DNA of 48,729 nt from Subtercola vilae (lineage in GTDB: Bacteria > Actinomycetota > Actinomycetes > Actinomycetales > Microbacteriaceae). The notes under the pieces were generated by a model, which had not been told where the DNA came from, made no database searches, and saw nothing but the letters and a program-made list of their open reading frames with translations. The stretch covers positions 1 through 48,729 of the forward strand of contig NZ_QYRT01000028.1 in assembly GCF_004923255.1 (NCBI RefSeq), given 5' to 3'. Positions 8,986 through 16,524 of the stretch are shown in pieces. How positions within the stretch are numbered: position 1 is the stretch's first letter; each line of letters starts with the position of its first letter. Position numbers and translations under genes: made by a program.

Positions 8986-9414
8986 CTACCTTTTGATGAG
9001 GTTCGACAGCACGATGGCGCTGCGGGTGTGGTCGACGTTCGGAGCGATGCGCACTCGCTCAAGTGCCAGCTCGAGGCTCGGAATGTCTCTCGAACGCATG
9101 TGCACAATGGCATCTGCGCTGCCGGTCACGGTTCCGGCGTCGACGACCTCTGGAACGCCCGAGAGGATGCGCTTCAGTTCGGCAGGGGCGACGGTGCCGC
9201 GGCAGAACAGTTCGACGTAGGCTTCGGTCACTTTTCCGTCGAGCGAGGTGTCGAGCAGAACGGTGAACCCGCGAATGATTCCGTCGGCGATCAGCCGGTC
9301 GATGCGGCGCTTGACCGCCGATGCCGAGAGCCCGATGACCTGGCCGATGTCGCCGTAACCGGTGCGCGCGTTGAGCTTCAGGAGGTCGATGATTCGAAAG
9401 TCGAGGTTATCCAT
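8986..9414 (-). CDS. Lrp/AsnC-family transcriptional regulator
   Basis: 142 aa from ATG at 9414 (MDNLDFRIIDLLKLNARTG...). An AsnC-type helix-turn-helix (YGDIGQVIGLSASAVKRRIDRLIADGII) is followed by the RAM effector domain ending in DHTRSAIVLSNLIKR. An upstream extension to 9561 is possible in frame but lacks family similarity. It is divergent from the ddaH-like/rocD operon, a common arrangement for Lrp-type regulators that sense amino acids and control the neighbouring catabolic genes. Regulation by arginine or ornithine is an inference from context. Confidence 0.93.
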   Translation of the reverse strand: MDNLDFRIIDLLKLNARTGYGDIGQVIGLSASAVKRRIDRLIADGIIRGFTVLLDTSLDGKVTEAYVELFCRGTVAPAELKRILSGVPEVVDAGTVTGSADAIVHMRSRDIPSLELALERVRIAPNVDHTRSAIVLSNLIKR

Positions 9415-9426
9415 TCGAACGAGCTT

Positions 9427-9503
9427 ACGCACTTTTATTGCACGGGGTGTAGATTTGCGCCGCTTTCGAGCGCACGACGCCCACCTGTTGACATTAAGTG
9501 CGT
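9427..9503. promoter_or_regulatory. Divergent Lrp / ddaH-rocD control region with 8-bp dyad
   Basis: The short intergenic region carries a perfect inverted repeat, ACGCACTT at 9427-9434 and AAGTGCGT at 9496-9503, 69 bp apart. A TTGACA hexamer at 9488-9493 could be a -35 element for the plus strand, though no good -10 follows. Paired, spaced half-sites on a divergent promoter suit an Lrp octamer, but binding is not shown. Confidence 0.35.
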
Positions 9504-9579
9504 GCCACACTGGAGGCCTGGCGTGCTCCTCGGAGCCTCTCGGACAACGTCCGCCATCCACTCTTCTCGGAGGATGCCC

Positions 9580-10506
9580 GTGTCTACCCCACTAACCACC
9601 GCGCCCGTCACCCCCGCGCCCGTCACCCCCGCTGCCCAGCACGACCCCGTCACCCTGGCCACACCCGTGACTCCGCCCCTGCGCCGCGCGGCCCCGCACA
9701 CCTACCTCATGTGCCGCCCCGACTTCTTCACCGTCACGTACAAGATCAACCCGTGGATGGATCCGGCCATCCCCACCGACACTTCCCTCGCCCTCCGTCA
9801 GTGGCAGACGCTCTACGACACCTACATCGCCCTCGGCCACACCGTCGAACTCATCGATCAGATCGACGGACTGCCCGACATGGTGTACTCGGCCAACGGC
9901 GGTTTCGTCATCGACAACCTCGCCTACGGCGCCAGCTTCACCCATCCCGAGCGCCAGCCCGAGGGCCCCGCGTACATGCGCTGGTTCGCCGACGCCGGTT
10001 TCACGGTGGCCGAGCCCCAGAACATCAACGAGGGCGAAGGCGACTTCATGCTCGTCGGCGACACCATTCTGGCGGGCACAGGCTTTCGCAGCGCATCCAA
10101 CTCCCACGAAGAGGTTGCGCGGCTCTACGACCGCGAGGTCGTCACGCTGAACCTGGTCAACCCGAACTTCTACCACCTCGACACGGCCATTGCGGTGTTG
10201 AACCAGTCGGCCGACGAGGCTCCGGATGCTGCGACCATCGCCTACCTCCCGAGCGCTTTCGACGCCCCCAGTCGCGCCGAACTCGAGCGGCGCTACCCCG
10301 AAGCCATTCTGGTCAGCGAGGCCGATGCTGCCGTACTGGGCCTCAACTCGATCAGCGACGGATACAACGTGGTCATCGCCTCCCGCGCCACCGGCTTCGA
10401 GGCGCAGCTCCGGGAGCGCGGGTACAACCCCATCGGCGTCGACCTGTCTGAGCTACTGCTCGGCGGCGGCGGAGTGAAGTGCTGCACGCTGGAGCTGCGC
10501 CGATGA
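9580..10506 (+). CDS. ddaH: Dimethylarginine dimethylaminohydrolase / arginine deiminase-superfamily enzyme
   Basis: 308 aa from GTG at 9580. GGAGG at 9569-9573 is ideally spaced for this GTG and abuts the alternative ATG at 9574. The amidinotransferase (pentein) fold is recognisable: DMVYSANGGFVID, EGEGDFMLVGD, NPNFYHLDTAIAVL with the catalytic His, and GGGGVKCCTLEL with the nucleophilic Cys (about C301). Such enzymes hydrolyse N-omega-methylarginines to citrulline or act on arginine-like substrates. The stop overlaps the rocD start (ATGA), giving a coupled arginine/ornithine catabolic operon under the divergent Lrp. The first ~30 residues contain Pro-Val-Thr-Pro repeats and are probably unstructured. 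The exact substrate is inferred. Confidence 0.85.
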   Translation: MSTPLTTAPVTPAPVTPAAQHDPVTLATPVTPPLRRAAPHTYLMCRPDFFTVTYKINPWMDPAIPTDTSLALRQWQTLYDTYIALGHTVELIDQIDGLPDMVYSANGGFVIDNLAYGASFTHPERQPEGPAYMRWFADAGFTVAEPQNINEGEGDFMLVGDTILAGTGFRSASNSHEEVARLYDREVVTLNLVNPNFYHLDTAIAVLNQSADEAPDAATIAYLPSAFDAPSRAELERRYPEAILVSEADAAVLGLNSISDGYNVVIASRATGFEAQLRERGYNPIGVDLSELLLGGGGVKCCTLELRR

Positions 10507-11831
10507 GCGGGGCGGGCGGGGTGCAGGGGAACGCCGCTGCGACGCTCGATGGTGCGGGTCGGAGCGCGAGTGGCGAGGGTGCGGCATCCGGTGCCGGCTC
10601 GCTCACCGAGCAGGCCATCGCGCGCGAAGAGGCGCACGCCGCCCATAACTACCACCCGCTGCCCATCGTGGTCGAGTCGGGCGAGGGCGCGTGGGTCACG
10701 GGCGTCGACGGGCAGCGCTACCTCGACTGCCTCGCCGCGTACTCGGCCGTGAACTTCGGGCACTCGAACCCCGTGCTGCTGGGCGCCGCGCGTGCCCAGC
10801 TGGGGCGCATCACGCTCACGTCGCGGGCCTTTCACAACGACCAGCTCGGCCCGTTCGTCGAGGCGCTCGCCGCCCTCGCCGGCAAAGACATGGTGCTACC
10901 GATGAACACGGGGGCCGAGGCCGTCGAGTCGGGGCTCAAGGTCGCACGCGCGTGGGGGTACCGCGTGAAGGGCGTGCCCGATGGCCTCGCCAACATCATC
11001 GTGGCCGACGGAAACTTTCACGGCCGCACGATCTCCATCGTGAGTTTCTCCGACGACGCTTCGGCGCGCGACGGGTTCGGGCCGTTCACGCCCGGGTTCC
11101 GTTCGGTGCCGTACGGTGACGCGGCTGCTCTTGCTTCTGCGATTGACGAGAACACCGTCGCCGTGCTGCTTGAGCCCATCCAAGGCGAGGCGGGCATCAT
11201 CGTGCCGCCCGCGTCGTACCTGCCAGCCGTGCGGGAGATCTGCACGGCGGCGAACGTGCTGATGATCGCCGACGAGATCCAGTCGGGGCTCGGCCGCACC
11301 GGCAGCACCTTCGCGTGCGACCGGGTGGGTGTCGTGCCCGACCTGTACCTGCTCGGCAAGGCGCTCGGCGGGGGTATCGTTCCTGTCTCCGCCGTCGTCG
11401 GCAACGCCGATGTTCTGGGTGTTCTGCGCCCGGGCGAGCACGGCTCCACCTTTGGCGGCAACCCGCTCGCCGCTGCGGTGGGCCTCGCTGTCGTGAAGCT
11501 GCTCGCCACCGGCGAGTACCAGGAGCGAGCGGATGCCCTGGGCGCGCACCTGGCAGCGCGCCTCACGGCGCTTCTCGGCCACGGGGTCGTCGCCGTGCGC
11601 ACCGCGGGGCTCTGGGCCGGCATCGACATCGATCCCGCGCTCGCTTCGGGGCGCGAGGTCTGCGAGCGGCTCATGGTGCGCGGGGTTCTGGCGAAAGACA
11701 CGCACGGGTCGACCATCCGGCTGGCGCCGCCGCTCACGGTCACGCCGGCCGACCTCGACTTCGCGGTCGACCAGCTCGCGGCGGTGCTCGCGGAGCTCGC
11801 GGCGGCTGCGCCGCTCGCGCCCGTCGCCTGA
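10503..11831 (+). CDS. rocD: Ornithine--oxo-acid transaminase
   Basis: 442 aa from the ATG at 10503 that overlaps the previous stop as ATGA. Class III PLP aminotransferase. Landmarks are YLDCLAAYSAVNFGH near the N-terminus, LPMNTGAEAVESGLKVARAWGY, the DEIQSGLGRTG segment and the PLP lysine K286 in LLGKALGGG. These are the signatures of ornithine aminotransferase, which converts ornithine to glutamate-5-semialdehyde. The product is the natural substrate of the ALDH domain of PutA, whose homologue just upstream has lost its cysteine. The 3' end has a 22-bp tandem duplication that includes the stop codon. Confidence 0.93.
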   Translation: MSGAGGVQGNAAATLDGAGRSASGEGAASGAGSLTEQAIAREEAHAAHNYHPLPIVVESGEGAWVTGVDGQRYLDCLAAYSAVNFGHSNPVLLGAARAQLGRITLTSRAFHNDQLGPFVEALAALAGKDMVLPMNTGAEAVESGLKVARAWGYRVKGVPDGLANIIVADGNFHGRTISIVSFSDDASARDGFGPFTPGFRSVPYGDAAALASAIDENTVAVLLEPIQGEAGIIVPPASYLPAVREICTAANVLMIADEIQSGLGRTGSTFACDRVGVVPDLYLLGKALGGGIVPVSAVVGNADVLGVLRPGEHGSTFGGNPLAAAVGLAVVKLLATGEYQERADALGAHLAARLTALLGHGVVAVRTAGLWAGIDIDPALASGREVCERLMVRGVLAKDTHGSTIRLAPPLTVTPADLDFAVDQLAAVLAELAAAAPLAPVA

Positions 11832-11854
11832 CCCGCTCGCGCCCGTCGCCTGAC
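11811..11854. repeat. 22-bp perfect tandem duplication over the rocD stop codon
   Basis: Two adjacent copies of a 22-base unit starting CCGCTCGCGCCC and ending CCTGAC occupy 11811-11832 and 11833-11854. The first contains the rocD TGA at 11829-11831. The second reproduces the last codons and stop downstream. It looks like a recent slippage event without effect on the protein. Confidence 0.85.
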
Positions 11855-12395
11855 CCGATGGGCTCGTCGACTTTCCCGAGTCTGTCGTTGTGCGCCTTGC
11901 GTGGCGACGGTCTGGGGCAAGTCGATCGCCTCCGCCCGGTCGATCGGGCGTGAGCTGCTCGGCCATCCGAGTTCGACGTGCGCTTCGTGGTGGTCTCGTG
12001 CGCTGCGTGGCGCCACTGCGTGGCCGATGTGCGATGCCCGTCGCCCTCGTACTCCCCGCGCGGTCAGGGCGCGGTACGGGTGACGCGAGCCCACGAACAG
12101 GGCTTCGTTCTCGTGAGCATCAGCCAGAAGCGGTACACCCCACACCGCTGCGGCGGGGCCCACAGCAGAACGGGTGCTCGGGCATCCGCTGCCGAAGGGC
12201 CTCGCAGCGACTCCGGATGCCCGCTGGCCTCTCCCTGGCCCGAACCCCGCGAAGCGGAGTCACGATATCGGCGCGCCGAAGCCGCTGCGCACTGACGCCC
12301 GCCGCTCGCGCCTGCACGACACTGACCGCGCCGCTGCGGAGTTCCTCCGGGAGTGGTTGTGCACGGTTCGCGCTTCACCCTCCCACCGTCGTGAA
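11832..12395. other. Gene-poor spacer between rocD and the tandem surface-protein genes
   Basis: No frame on either strand resembles a known protein or has a convincing start. The left part begins with the duplicated rocD end. The stretch from about 12110 to 12195 is related to 13289-13375 downstream of the second tandem copy, so part of the spacer belongs to the duplicated unit. The roughly 200 bases at 12195-12385 have no counterpart there. I see no terminator or RNA gene. Confidence 0.6.
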
Positions 12396-13184
12396 CTACA
12401 CGAAGAGGCGGATGACGGCGCTCGCCGAGTTGTTGGTGGGGTTGGTGTCGCCGCCGGAGCCCGTCGGAATTGTGGTTCCGATGGTCACAGGGGCGCCTGC
12501 GAGGGTGATCTGCTGAAACTGAACCGTTAGCGGCTGAGAAGAAGCGCCTCCAGCGATGGGGGTGGCATAGATGAAGTAGAGGAAAGTGGGTGAGGTGGTG
12601 TCGAGTGTCCAACCAGCGCCGGCATAGGTGACTGCTCCCTTCAGGCTCTCGCTGGGCCTGTCAACGAAGACCGCAGTGGTACCGGTGCTCGGGTCGCTCA
12701 GCACGTTCTTCACGGTGACGATGTAGTTCACCGCTGTGGGGGTGTCGTTCGGCAGGATGCTCGGTTCGACCTCGGCGGTCGGAGTGAGGTCGATCAGCGG
12801 AAGGGGTGGCTCGGTCGGGGTGGATGTCACTGTGGGTGTGGGAGTCGGCGTGGCCGTCGCACCGCCGGACGGCGTTGGAGTTCCCGTGTTTGTGCCCGCC
12901 CCAGACCCCGTGCCCCCACCCGAACCGGTTGTCGACGTCGATACTGCCCCGGTGACCGGCCGCTCAGCGCACGAAGCCGAGTGCGCCGCCGCCTGCGCGG
13001 GGGGAGCCCCCGCCGTGCTGATCAGCGCCCCGCCGCCCGCGAGTAGCAGCACGAGCCCGAGCGCCGAAGCGCCGCGCTTGTGTTTGCGGAGCGCAAACCA
13101 CACCCCGACCCCGGCGGCGACGAGTACCACCCCGACGACGATCCACGAAACGACCGGCAAACCGGTACTGGCAAGACAATCCAC
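12396..13184 (-). CDS. Secreted/surface protein with N-terminal LAxTG-TM module, tandem copy 1
   Basis: 262 aa from the GTG at 13184, preceded by GGGAG at 5-base spacing; an in-frame TTG at 13196 would add four residues. Order: MDCLASTG (sortase-like LAxTG at residues 4-8), a transmembrane helix, RKHKRG, a second hydrophobic stretch ending at an AxA-like site (PPAQAAA), a Gly/Ser/Thr/Pro linker (about 80-130), then a ~130-residue domain with PTAEVEPSILPNDTPT and a C-terminal NPTNNSASAVIRLFV, reminiscent of DUF11/CARDB-type beta domains. An LAxTG-TM-basic segment normally sits at the C-terminus. The gene has a tandem paralogue immediately upstream (minus orientation). Function unknown. Confidence 0.75.
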   Translation of the reverse strand: MDCLASTGLPVVSWIVVGVVLVAAGVGVWFALRKHKRGASALGLVLLLAGGGALISTAGAPPAQAAAHSASCAERPVTGAVSTSTTGSGGGTGSGAGTNTGTPTPSGGATATPTPTPTVTSTPTEPPLPLIDLTPTAEVEPSILPNDTPTAVNYIVTVKNVLSDPSTGTTAVFVDRPSESLKGAVTYAGAGWTLDTTSPTFLYFIYATPIAGGASSQPLTVQFQQITLAGAPVTIGTTIPTGSGGDTNPTNNSASAVIRLFV

Positions 13185-13242
13185 TGCGACTCCCAAATGT
13201 TCTGGCGAGGCACCGTGGCACCTTCACCCTAAATGACTAACA

Positions 13243-13261
13243 CTCACATTACAGTAGTGAG
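13243..13261. promoter_or_regulatory. Inverted-repeat element upstream of tandem copy 1
   Basis: CTCAC and GTGAG arms separated by nine bases (13243-13261), about 60 bp before the start of copy 1 on the minus strand. The same element with nearly identical flanks occurs at 14244-14262 upstream of copy 2, so the promoter region was duplicated with the gene. A regulator site is plausible but unproven. Confidence 0.35.
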
Positions 13262-13393
13262 AGAAAATCGAATATTAGCCTCGTTATCGTGAGCATCAGC
13301 CGGAGGTGGTATCCCCCATTCCGCTGCGGCGGTGGCCACCGAAGAACGCGTGCTCGGGCATCCGGTGCCGAACGCTCAACTCACCGTCGTGAA

Positions 13394-14185
13394 TTACACA
13401 AAGAGGCGGATGATGGCGCTCGCCGAGTTGTTGGCGGGGTTGGTGTCACCGCCGGAGCCCGCGTCGATGGTGGTCGTGATCGCAACAGGAGCTCCCGCAA
13501 GAGTGATGTCCGGAAACTGCACAGTGAGGGGTTGCGAGGAGGCGCCGCCCGCAATTTGACTGGAATAGGTGAAGAAAACCTTATCGGGGGCTGACCTCGT
13601 CGAGTCGAGGGCCCATCCGCCACCGCCGAAGGAGACAGGCCCGCTGCTCTCGACGGGAATGACAACGGTGATCTCAACCGGGCCGGTGCTCGGGTCGCTC
13701 AGCACGTTCTTCACGGTGACGATGTAGTTCACCGCTGTGGGGGTGTCGTTCGGCAGGATGCTCGGTTCGACCTCGGCGGTCGGAGTGAGGTCGATCAACG
13801 GTGCGGGCGGTGCCGTGGTCGTAGGTGGGGGTGTCAACGTCGGGGTGGGCGTGGGAATCGGCGAGACGGTAGGGCTCCCCGATGGCGTCGGTGTAGCGGC
13901 GCCCGCGCCCGCGCCTCCACCCGACCCGGGCGTCGACGTCGATACCGCCCCGGCGACAGGCCGCTCAGCGCACGAAGCCGAGTGCGCCGCCGCCTGCGCC
14001 GGGGGAGCCCCCGCCGTGCTGATCAGCGCCCCGCCGCCCGCGAGCAGCAGCACGAGCCCCAGCGCCGAAGCGCCGCGCTTGTGTTTGCGGAGCGCAAACC
14101 ACACCCCGACCCCGGCGGCGACGAGCACCACTCCGACGACGATCCACGAAACGACCGGCAACCCGGTACTGGCAAGACAATCCAC
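13394..14185 (-). CDS. Secreted/surface protein with N-terminal LAxTG-TM module, tandem copy 2
   Basis: 263 aa from the GTG at 14185 with the same GGGAG spacing as copy 1 (in-frame TTG at 14197). The first ~70 residues are almost identical to copy 1: MDCLASTG, TM, RKHKRG, second hydrophobic stretch, PPAQAAA. The linker differs in length and composition (PTPTPTLTPP type). A central block of about 40 residues starting PLIDLTPTAEVEPS is identical at protein level and nearly so in DNA. The final ~85 residues diverge except for the ending NPANNSASAIIRLFV. Likely exported and surface-exposed; function unknown. It lies downstream of lldD on the same strand with a 107-bp gap and seems to have its own promoter. 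Confidence 0.75.
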   Translation of the reverse strand: MDCLASTGLPVVSWIVVGVVLVAAGVGVWFALRKHKRGASALGLVLLLAGGGALISTAGAPPAQAAAHSASCAERPVAGAVSTSTPGSGGGAGAGAATPTPSGSPTVSPIPTPTPTLTPPPTTTAPPAPLIDLTPTAEVEPSILPNDTPTAVNYIVTVKNVLSDPSTGPVEITVVIPVESSGPVSFGGGGWALDSTRSAPDKVFFTYSSQIAGGASSQPLTVQFPDITLAGAPVAITTTIDAGSGGDTNPANNSASAIIRLFV

Positions 14186-14292
14186 TGCGACTCCCAAATG
14201 TTCTGGCGAGGCACCGTGGCACCTTCACTCTAAATGACTAACGCTCACATTACAGTAGTGAGAGAAAATCGAATAAAGGAGAAAAGAAAGTG

Positions 14293-15555
14293 CTACCCGA
14301 TGTGCACCGGCGCCGAGGTCGCCCGCGCCCGCGGGATGAGTCGCTCGAGCTGCGTCACGTGCTCGGGCGTGAGCTCTTCGAGCGAGTTGACGCCGAGCAG
14401 CCGCATGGTGCGCACGATCTGGTCGCCGAGAATCTGAATCATGCGGTCGACACCCTCACGTCCACCCGCCATGAGCCCGTAGAGGTACGCACGCCCCACG
14501 AGTGTGAACCGCGCCCCGAGCGCCACAGCCGCCACGATGTCGGCACCCGACATGATGCCCGTGTCGAGGTGAACCTCGTACTCCGTGCCCACCTCGCGAA
14601 CAACTTCGGGCAGCAGGTGAAAGGGAATCGGTGCTCGGTCGAGCTGGCGGCCGCCGTGGTTCGAGAGCACGATTCCGTCGACGCCCAGGTCGGCGAGGCG
14701 GCGAGCGTCTGCGATGTTCTGCACACCCTTCACCACGATCTTGCCGGGCCACTGCGCCTTGATCCAGGCCAGGTCATCGAACGTCACGGTGGGGTCGAAC
14801 ATCGAGTCGAGCAGCTCGCCGACGGTTCCCGACCAGCGGTCGAGCGACGCGAAGGCCAGTGGCTCGGTGGTGAGAAAGTTGACCCACCATTCGGGCCGCG
14901 GCAGCGCGTTGATGATGGTGCCGGCCGTGAGCTGCGGCGGAATCGAGAATCCGTTGCGCTTGTCGCGCAACCGCGCCCCCGCCACAGGAACATCGACCGT
15001 CACGAGCAGGGTGTCGAATCCAGCCGCGGCTGCCCTCTCAACCAGAGCCATCGAGCGGTCGCGGTCTTTCCACATGTACAGCTGAAACCAGTTGCGACCA
15101 TTCGGGTTCGCAGCCTTGACGTCTTCGATCGCCGAGGTACCCATTGTCGACAGCGAGAACGGGATGCCCGCCGCAGCGGCCGCGCCAGCCCCCGCTATCT
15201 CACCCTCGGTCTGCATCATGCGCGTGAACCCGGTGGGCGCGATACCGAACGGCATCGAGACCGGAGCACCCAGAACATCCCAGCCCGTGGTGACCTTCGA
15301 CACGTCACGCAGAATCGACGGGTTGAACTGAATGTCTTCGAACGCCTGGCGGGCCCGCGCGAGGCTGATCTCGCCCTCGGCCGCGCCCTCGGTGTAGTCG
15401 AAGGCAGCTTTCGGGGTTCGGCGTTTCGCGATGTCGCGCAGGTCGGCAATGGTCAGTGCCGATTCGAGGCGACGCCGCTTCGCGTTCAGGTCGGGGGCCT
15501 TGAAGTGCATCAGGGGTGCGAGGTCGCGCACCTTCGGAATTCGACGGTCAACCAT
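14293..15555 (-). CDS. lldD: FMN-dependent alpha-hydroxy-acid dehydrogenase, probable L-lactate dehydrogenase
   Basis: 420 aa. The FMN-dependent alpha-hydroxy-acid dehydrogenase fold is clear: [24 protein letters not shown] near the N-terminus, [53 protein letters not shown], and the active-site [12 protein letters not shown] with catalytic His H300. This matches quinone-linked L-lactate dehydrogenase, which oxidises lactate to pyruvate at the membrane. Its ATG overlaps the stop of the upstream FadR/LldR-type regulator by 8 bases and an AAAGGA Shine-Dalgarno lies inside that gene, so the two are coupled. Glycolate or mandelate oxidation is a less likely alternative. Confidence 0.9.
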   Translation of the reverse strand: MVDRRIPKVRDLAPLMHFKAPDLNAKRRRLESALTIADLRDIAKRRTPKAAFDYTEGAAEGEISLARARQAFEDIQFNPSILRDVSKVTTGWDVLGAPVSMPFGIAPTGFTRMMQTEGEIAGAGAAAAAGIPFSLSTMGTSAIEDVKAANPNGRNWFQLYMWKDRDRSMALVERAAAAGFDTLLVTVDVPVAGARLRDKRNGFSIPPQLTAGTIINALPRPEWWVNFLTTEPLAFASLDRWSGTVGELLDSMFDPTVTFDDLAWIKAQWPGKIVVKGVQNIADARRLADLGVDGIVLSNHGGRQLDRAPIPFHLLPEVVREVGTEYEVHLDTGIMSGADIVAAVALGARFTLVGRAYLYGLMAGGREGVDRMIQILGDQIVRTMRLLGVNSLEELTPEHVTQLERLIPRARATSAPVHIG

Positions 15556-16372
15556 GAGTGAGTCCTTTCGGGGTGAGAGGCGGGGTGAGACGTGGGGTGA
15601 GGGGTGCCGTGCCGAAACCGGCCTCGGCGTAGTACTGCGAAATGTGGTCGTCGACGGTGGCCCGGGCGACGGCAGGGTCGCCCGCCTCGATGGCGGCGAC
15701 GATGGCGCGGTGCTCGCGTTTCAATCGGCTCGAGGTGGCCTGCCACGATGCGAGATGGGATGCCCCCGCCAGCGCATAGCTTTCGATCGAGTCGCGCAGC
15801 CCCGTCATCATGGCCGCGATGACCTCGTTTCCCGCAGCCTCGGCGAGCGAATAGTGAAATTGAGCGTCGAGCGCGAGAAACTCGGCCGTGGTGGGCTCGG
15901 CGTTTCCCGATACCTCCATAGCGTCGAGCAGTTCACGGGCCGCCGACAGATCGGGCTGGGCGAGCGCAGCGAGTTGCCCCGCGACGGCCGTCTCGAGAAT
16001 CAGCCGGGTGCTCACCACGTCGTCGACACGAAACCCCTGCGCCGCAACCTGAAGCCTGATCAACGACGACATTCCACCCGACGGCCTGGCGATGATGATG
16101 GCGCCCGAGCCGGGCCCCGACCCGGTCTGCGTGCGCAACAGGCCAAGCACCTCGAGCACGCGAAGGGCTTCGCGAACCGATGACCGGCCCACCCCCAGCT
16201 CGGCCGACAGCGTTCGCTCGGGCGGCAGGTGATCGCCCGGCACGAGGGCGCCCGAAATGAGTTGCGCCTCGATGTGGGCGAGCACGTCTTCCCATGCGCG
16301 GGTCGACGATGCGACCCCCGCGGCACCCCGCCCCGCACCGCTCGGCCTCACGAAATCGCCCACCCCGTGCAT
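15548..16372 (-). CDS. lldR: GntR/FadR-family (FCD domain) regulator, probable lactate repressor
   Basis: 274 aa from ATG at 16372; a GTG at 16363 has better Shine-Dalgarno spacing (AAAGGA) and is a real alternative. An N-terminal winged helix ([49 protein letters not shown]) is followed by an all-helical FCD ligand domain ([19 protein letters not shown] ... [20 protein letters not shown] ... [13 protein letters not shown]) with the metal/ligand Asp and His positions of that family. It sits in front of lldD with overlapping ends and has two tandem palindromes of the FCD-operator type directly upstream, consistent with an autoregulated LldR. The ligand is inferred to be lactate. Confidence 0.85.
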   Translation of the reverse strand: MHGVGDFVRPSGAGRGAAGVASSTRAWEDVLAHIEAQLISGALVPGDHLPPERTLSAELGVGRSSVREALRVLEVLGLLRTQTGSGPGSGAIIIARPSGGMSSLIRLQVAAQGFRVDDVVSTRLILETAVAGQLAALAQPDLSAARELLDAMEVSGNAEPTTAEFLALDAQFHYSLAEAAGNEVIAAMMTGLRDSIESYALAGASHLASWQATSSRLKREHRAIVAAIEAGDPAVARATVDDHISQYYAEAGFGTAPLTPRLTPPLTPKGLTHG

Positions 16373-16399
16373 CCTTTCGCCGTCGAAGAAGAAAAACTG

Positions 16400-16423
16400 T
16401 GGTCTGACCATATGGTCTGACCA
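16400..16423. promoter_or_regulatory. Two tandem perfect operator palindromes upstream of lldR-lldD
   Basis: TGGTCTGACCA occurs at 16400-16410 and again at 16413-16423, each palindromic around its central base, with centres 13 bp apart. The form TGGTnnnACCA is the known operator pattern of LldR/PdhR-like FCD regulators. The pair lies 28-51 bp upstream of the lldR start, where it would overlap the promoter. Confidence 0.75.
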
Positions 16424-16524
16424 CACAATACAAGATTCCAGAGAAAAACGGAACCTGAAATTGTCATAGCTGGGTCATAGGCAAAGACCAGAACCCGCTG
16501 AGTCTGGCGGGAGAGTATCTCTGC

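Larger units (their letters stand above)
12110..14277. repeat. Direct tandem duplication of a ~1-kb gene unit
   Basis: Two head-to-tail units, about 12110-13275 and 13289-14277, each carrying promoter region, gene and a short downstream segment. Identity is mosaic: the promoter plus first ~210 coding bases and a block of about 105 bases (near 12690-12797 and 13692-13799) are nearly identical, while linker and 3' ends differ. The downstream segments share scattered identity, with an extra ~200 bases in unit 1. Bounds are approximate. Confidence 0.75.

Noticed and set aside
9415-9561. 49-residue N-terminal extension of the Lrp regulator
   Set aside because: Not part of the AsnC family, and it would occupy the divergent promoter; the ATG at 9414 fits.
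12064-12612. Small frames in the 11.8-12.4 kb spacer as a possible gene or mobile-element remnant
   Set aside because: No domain, no Shine-Dalgarno, no terminal repeats or transposase motifs could be seen.
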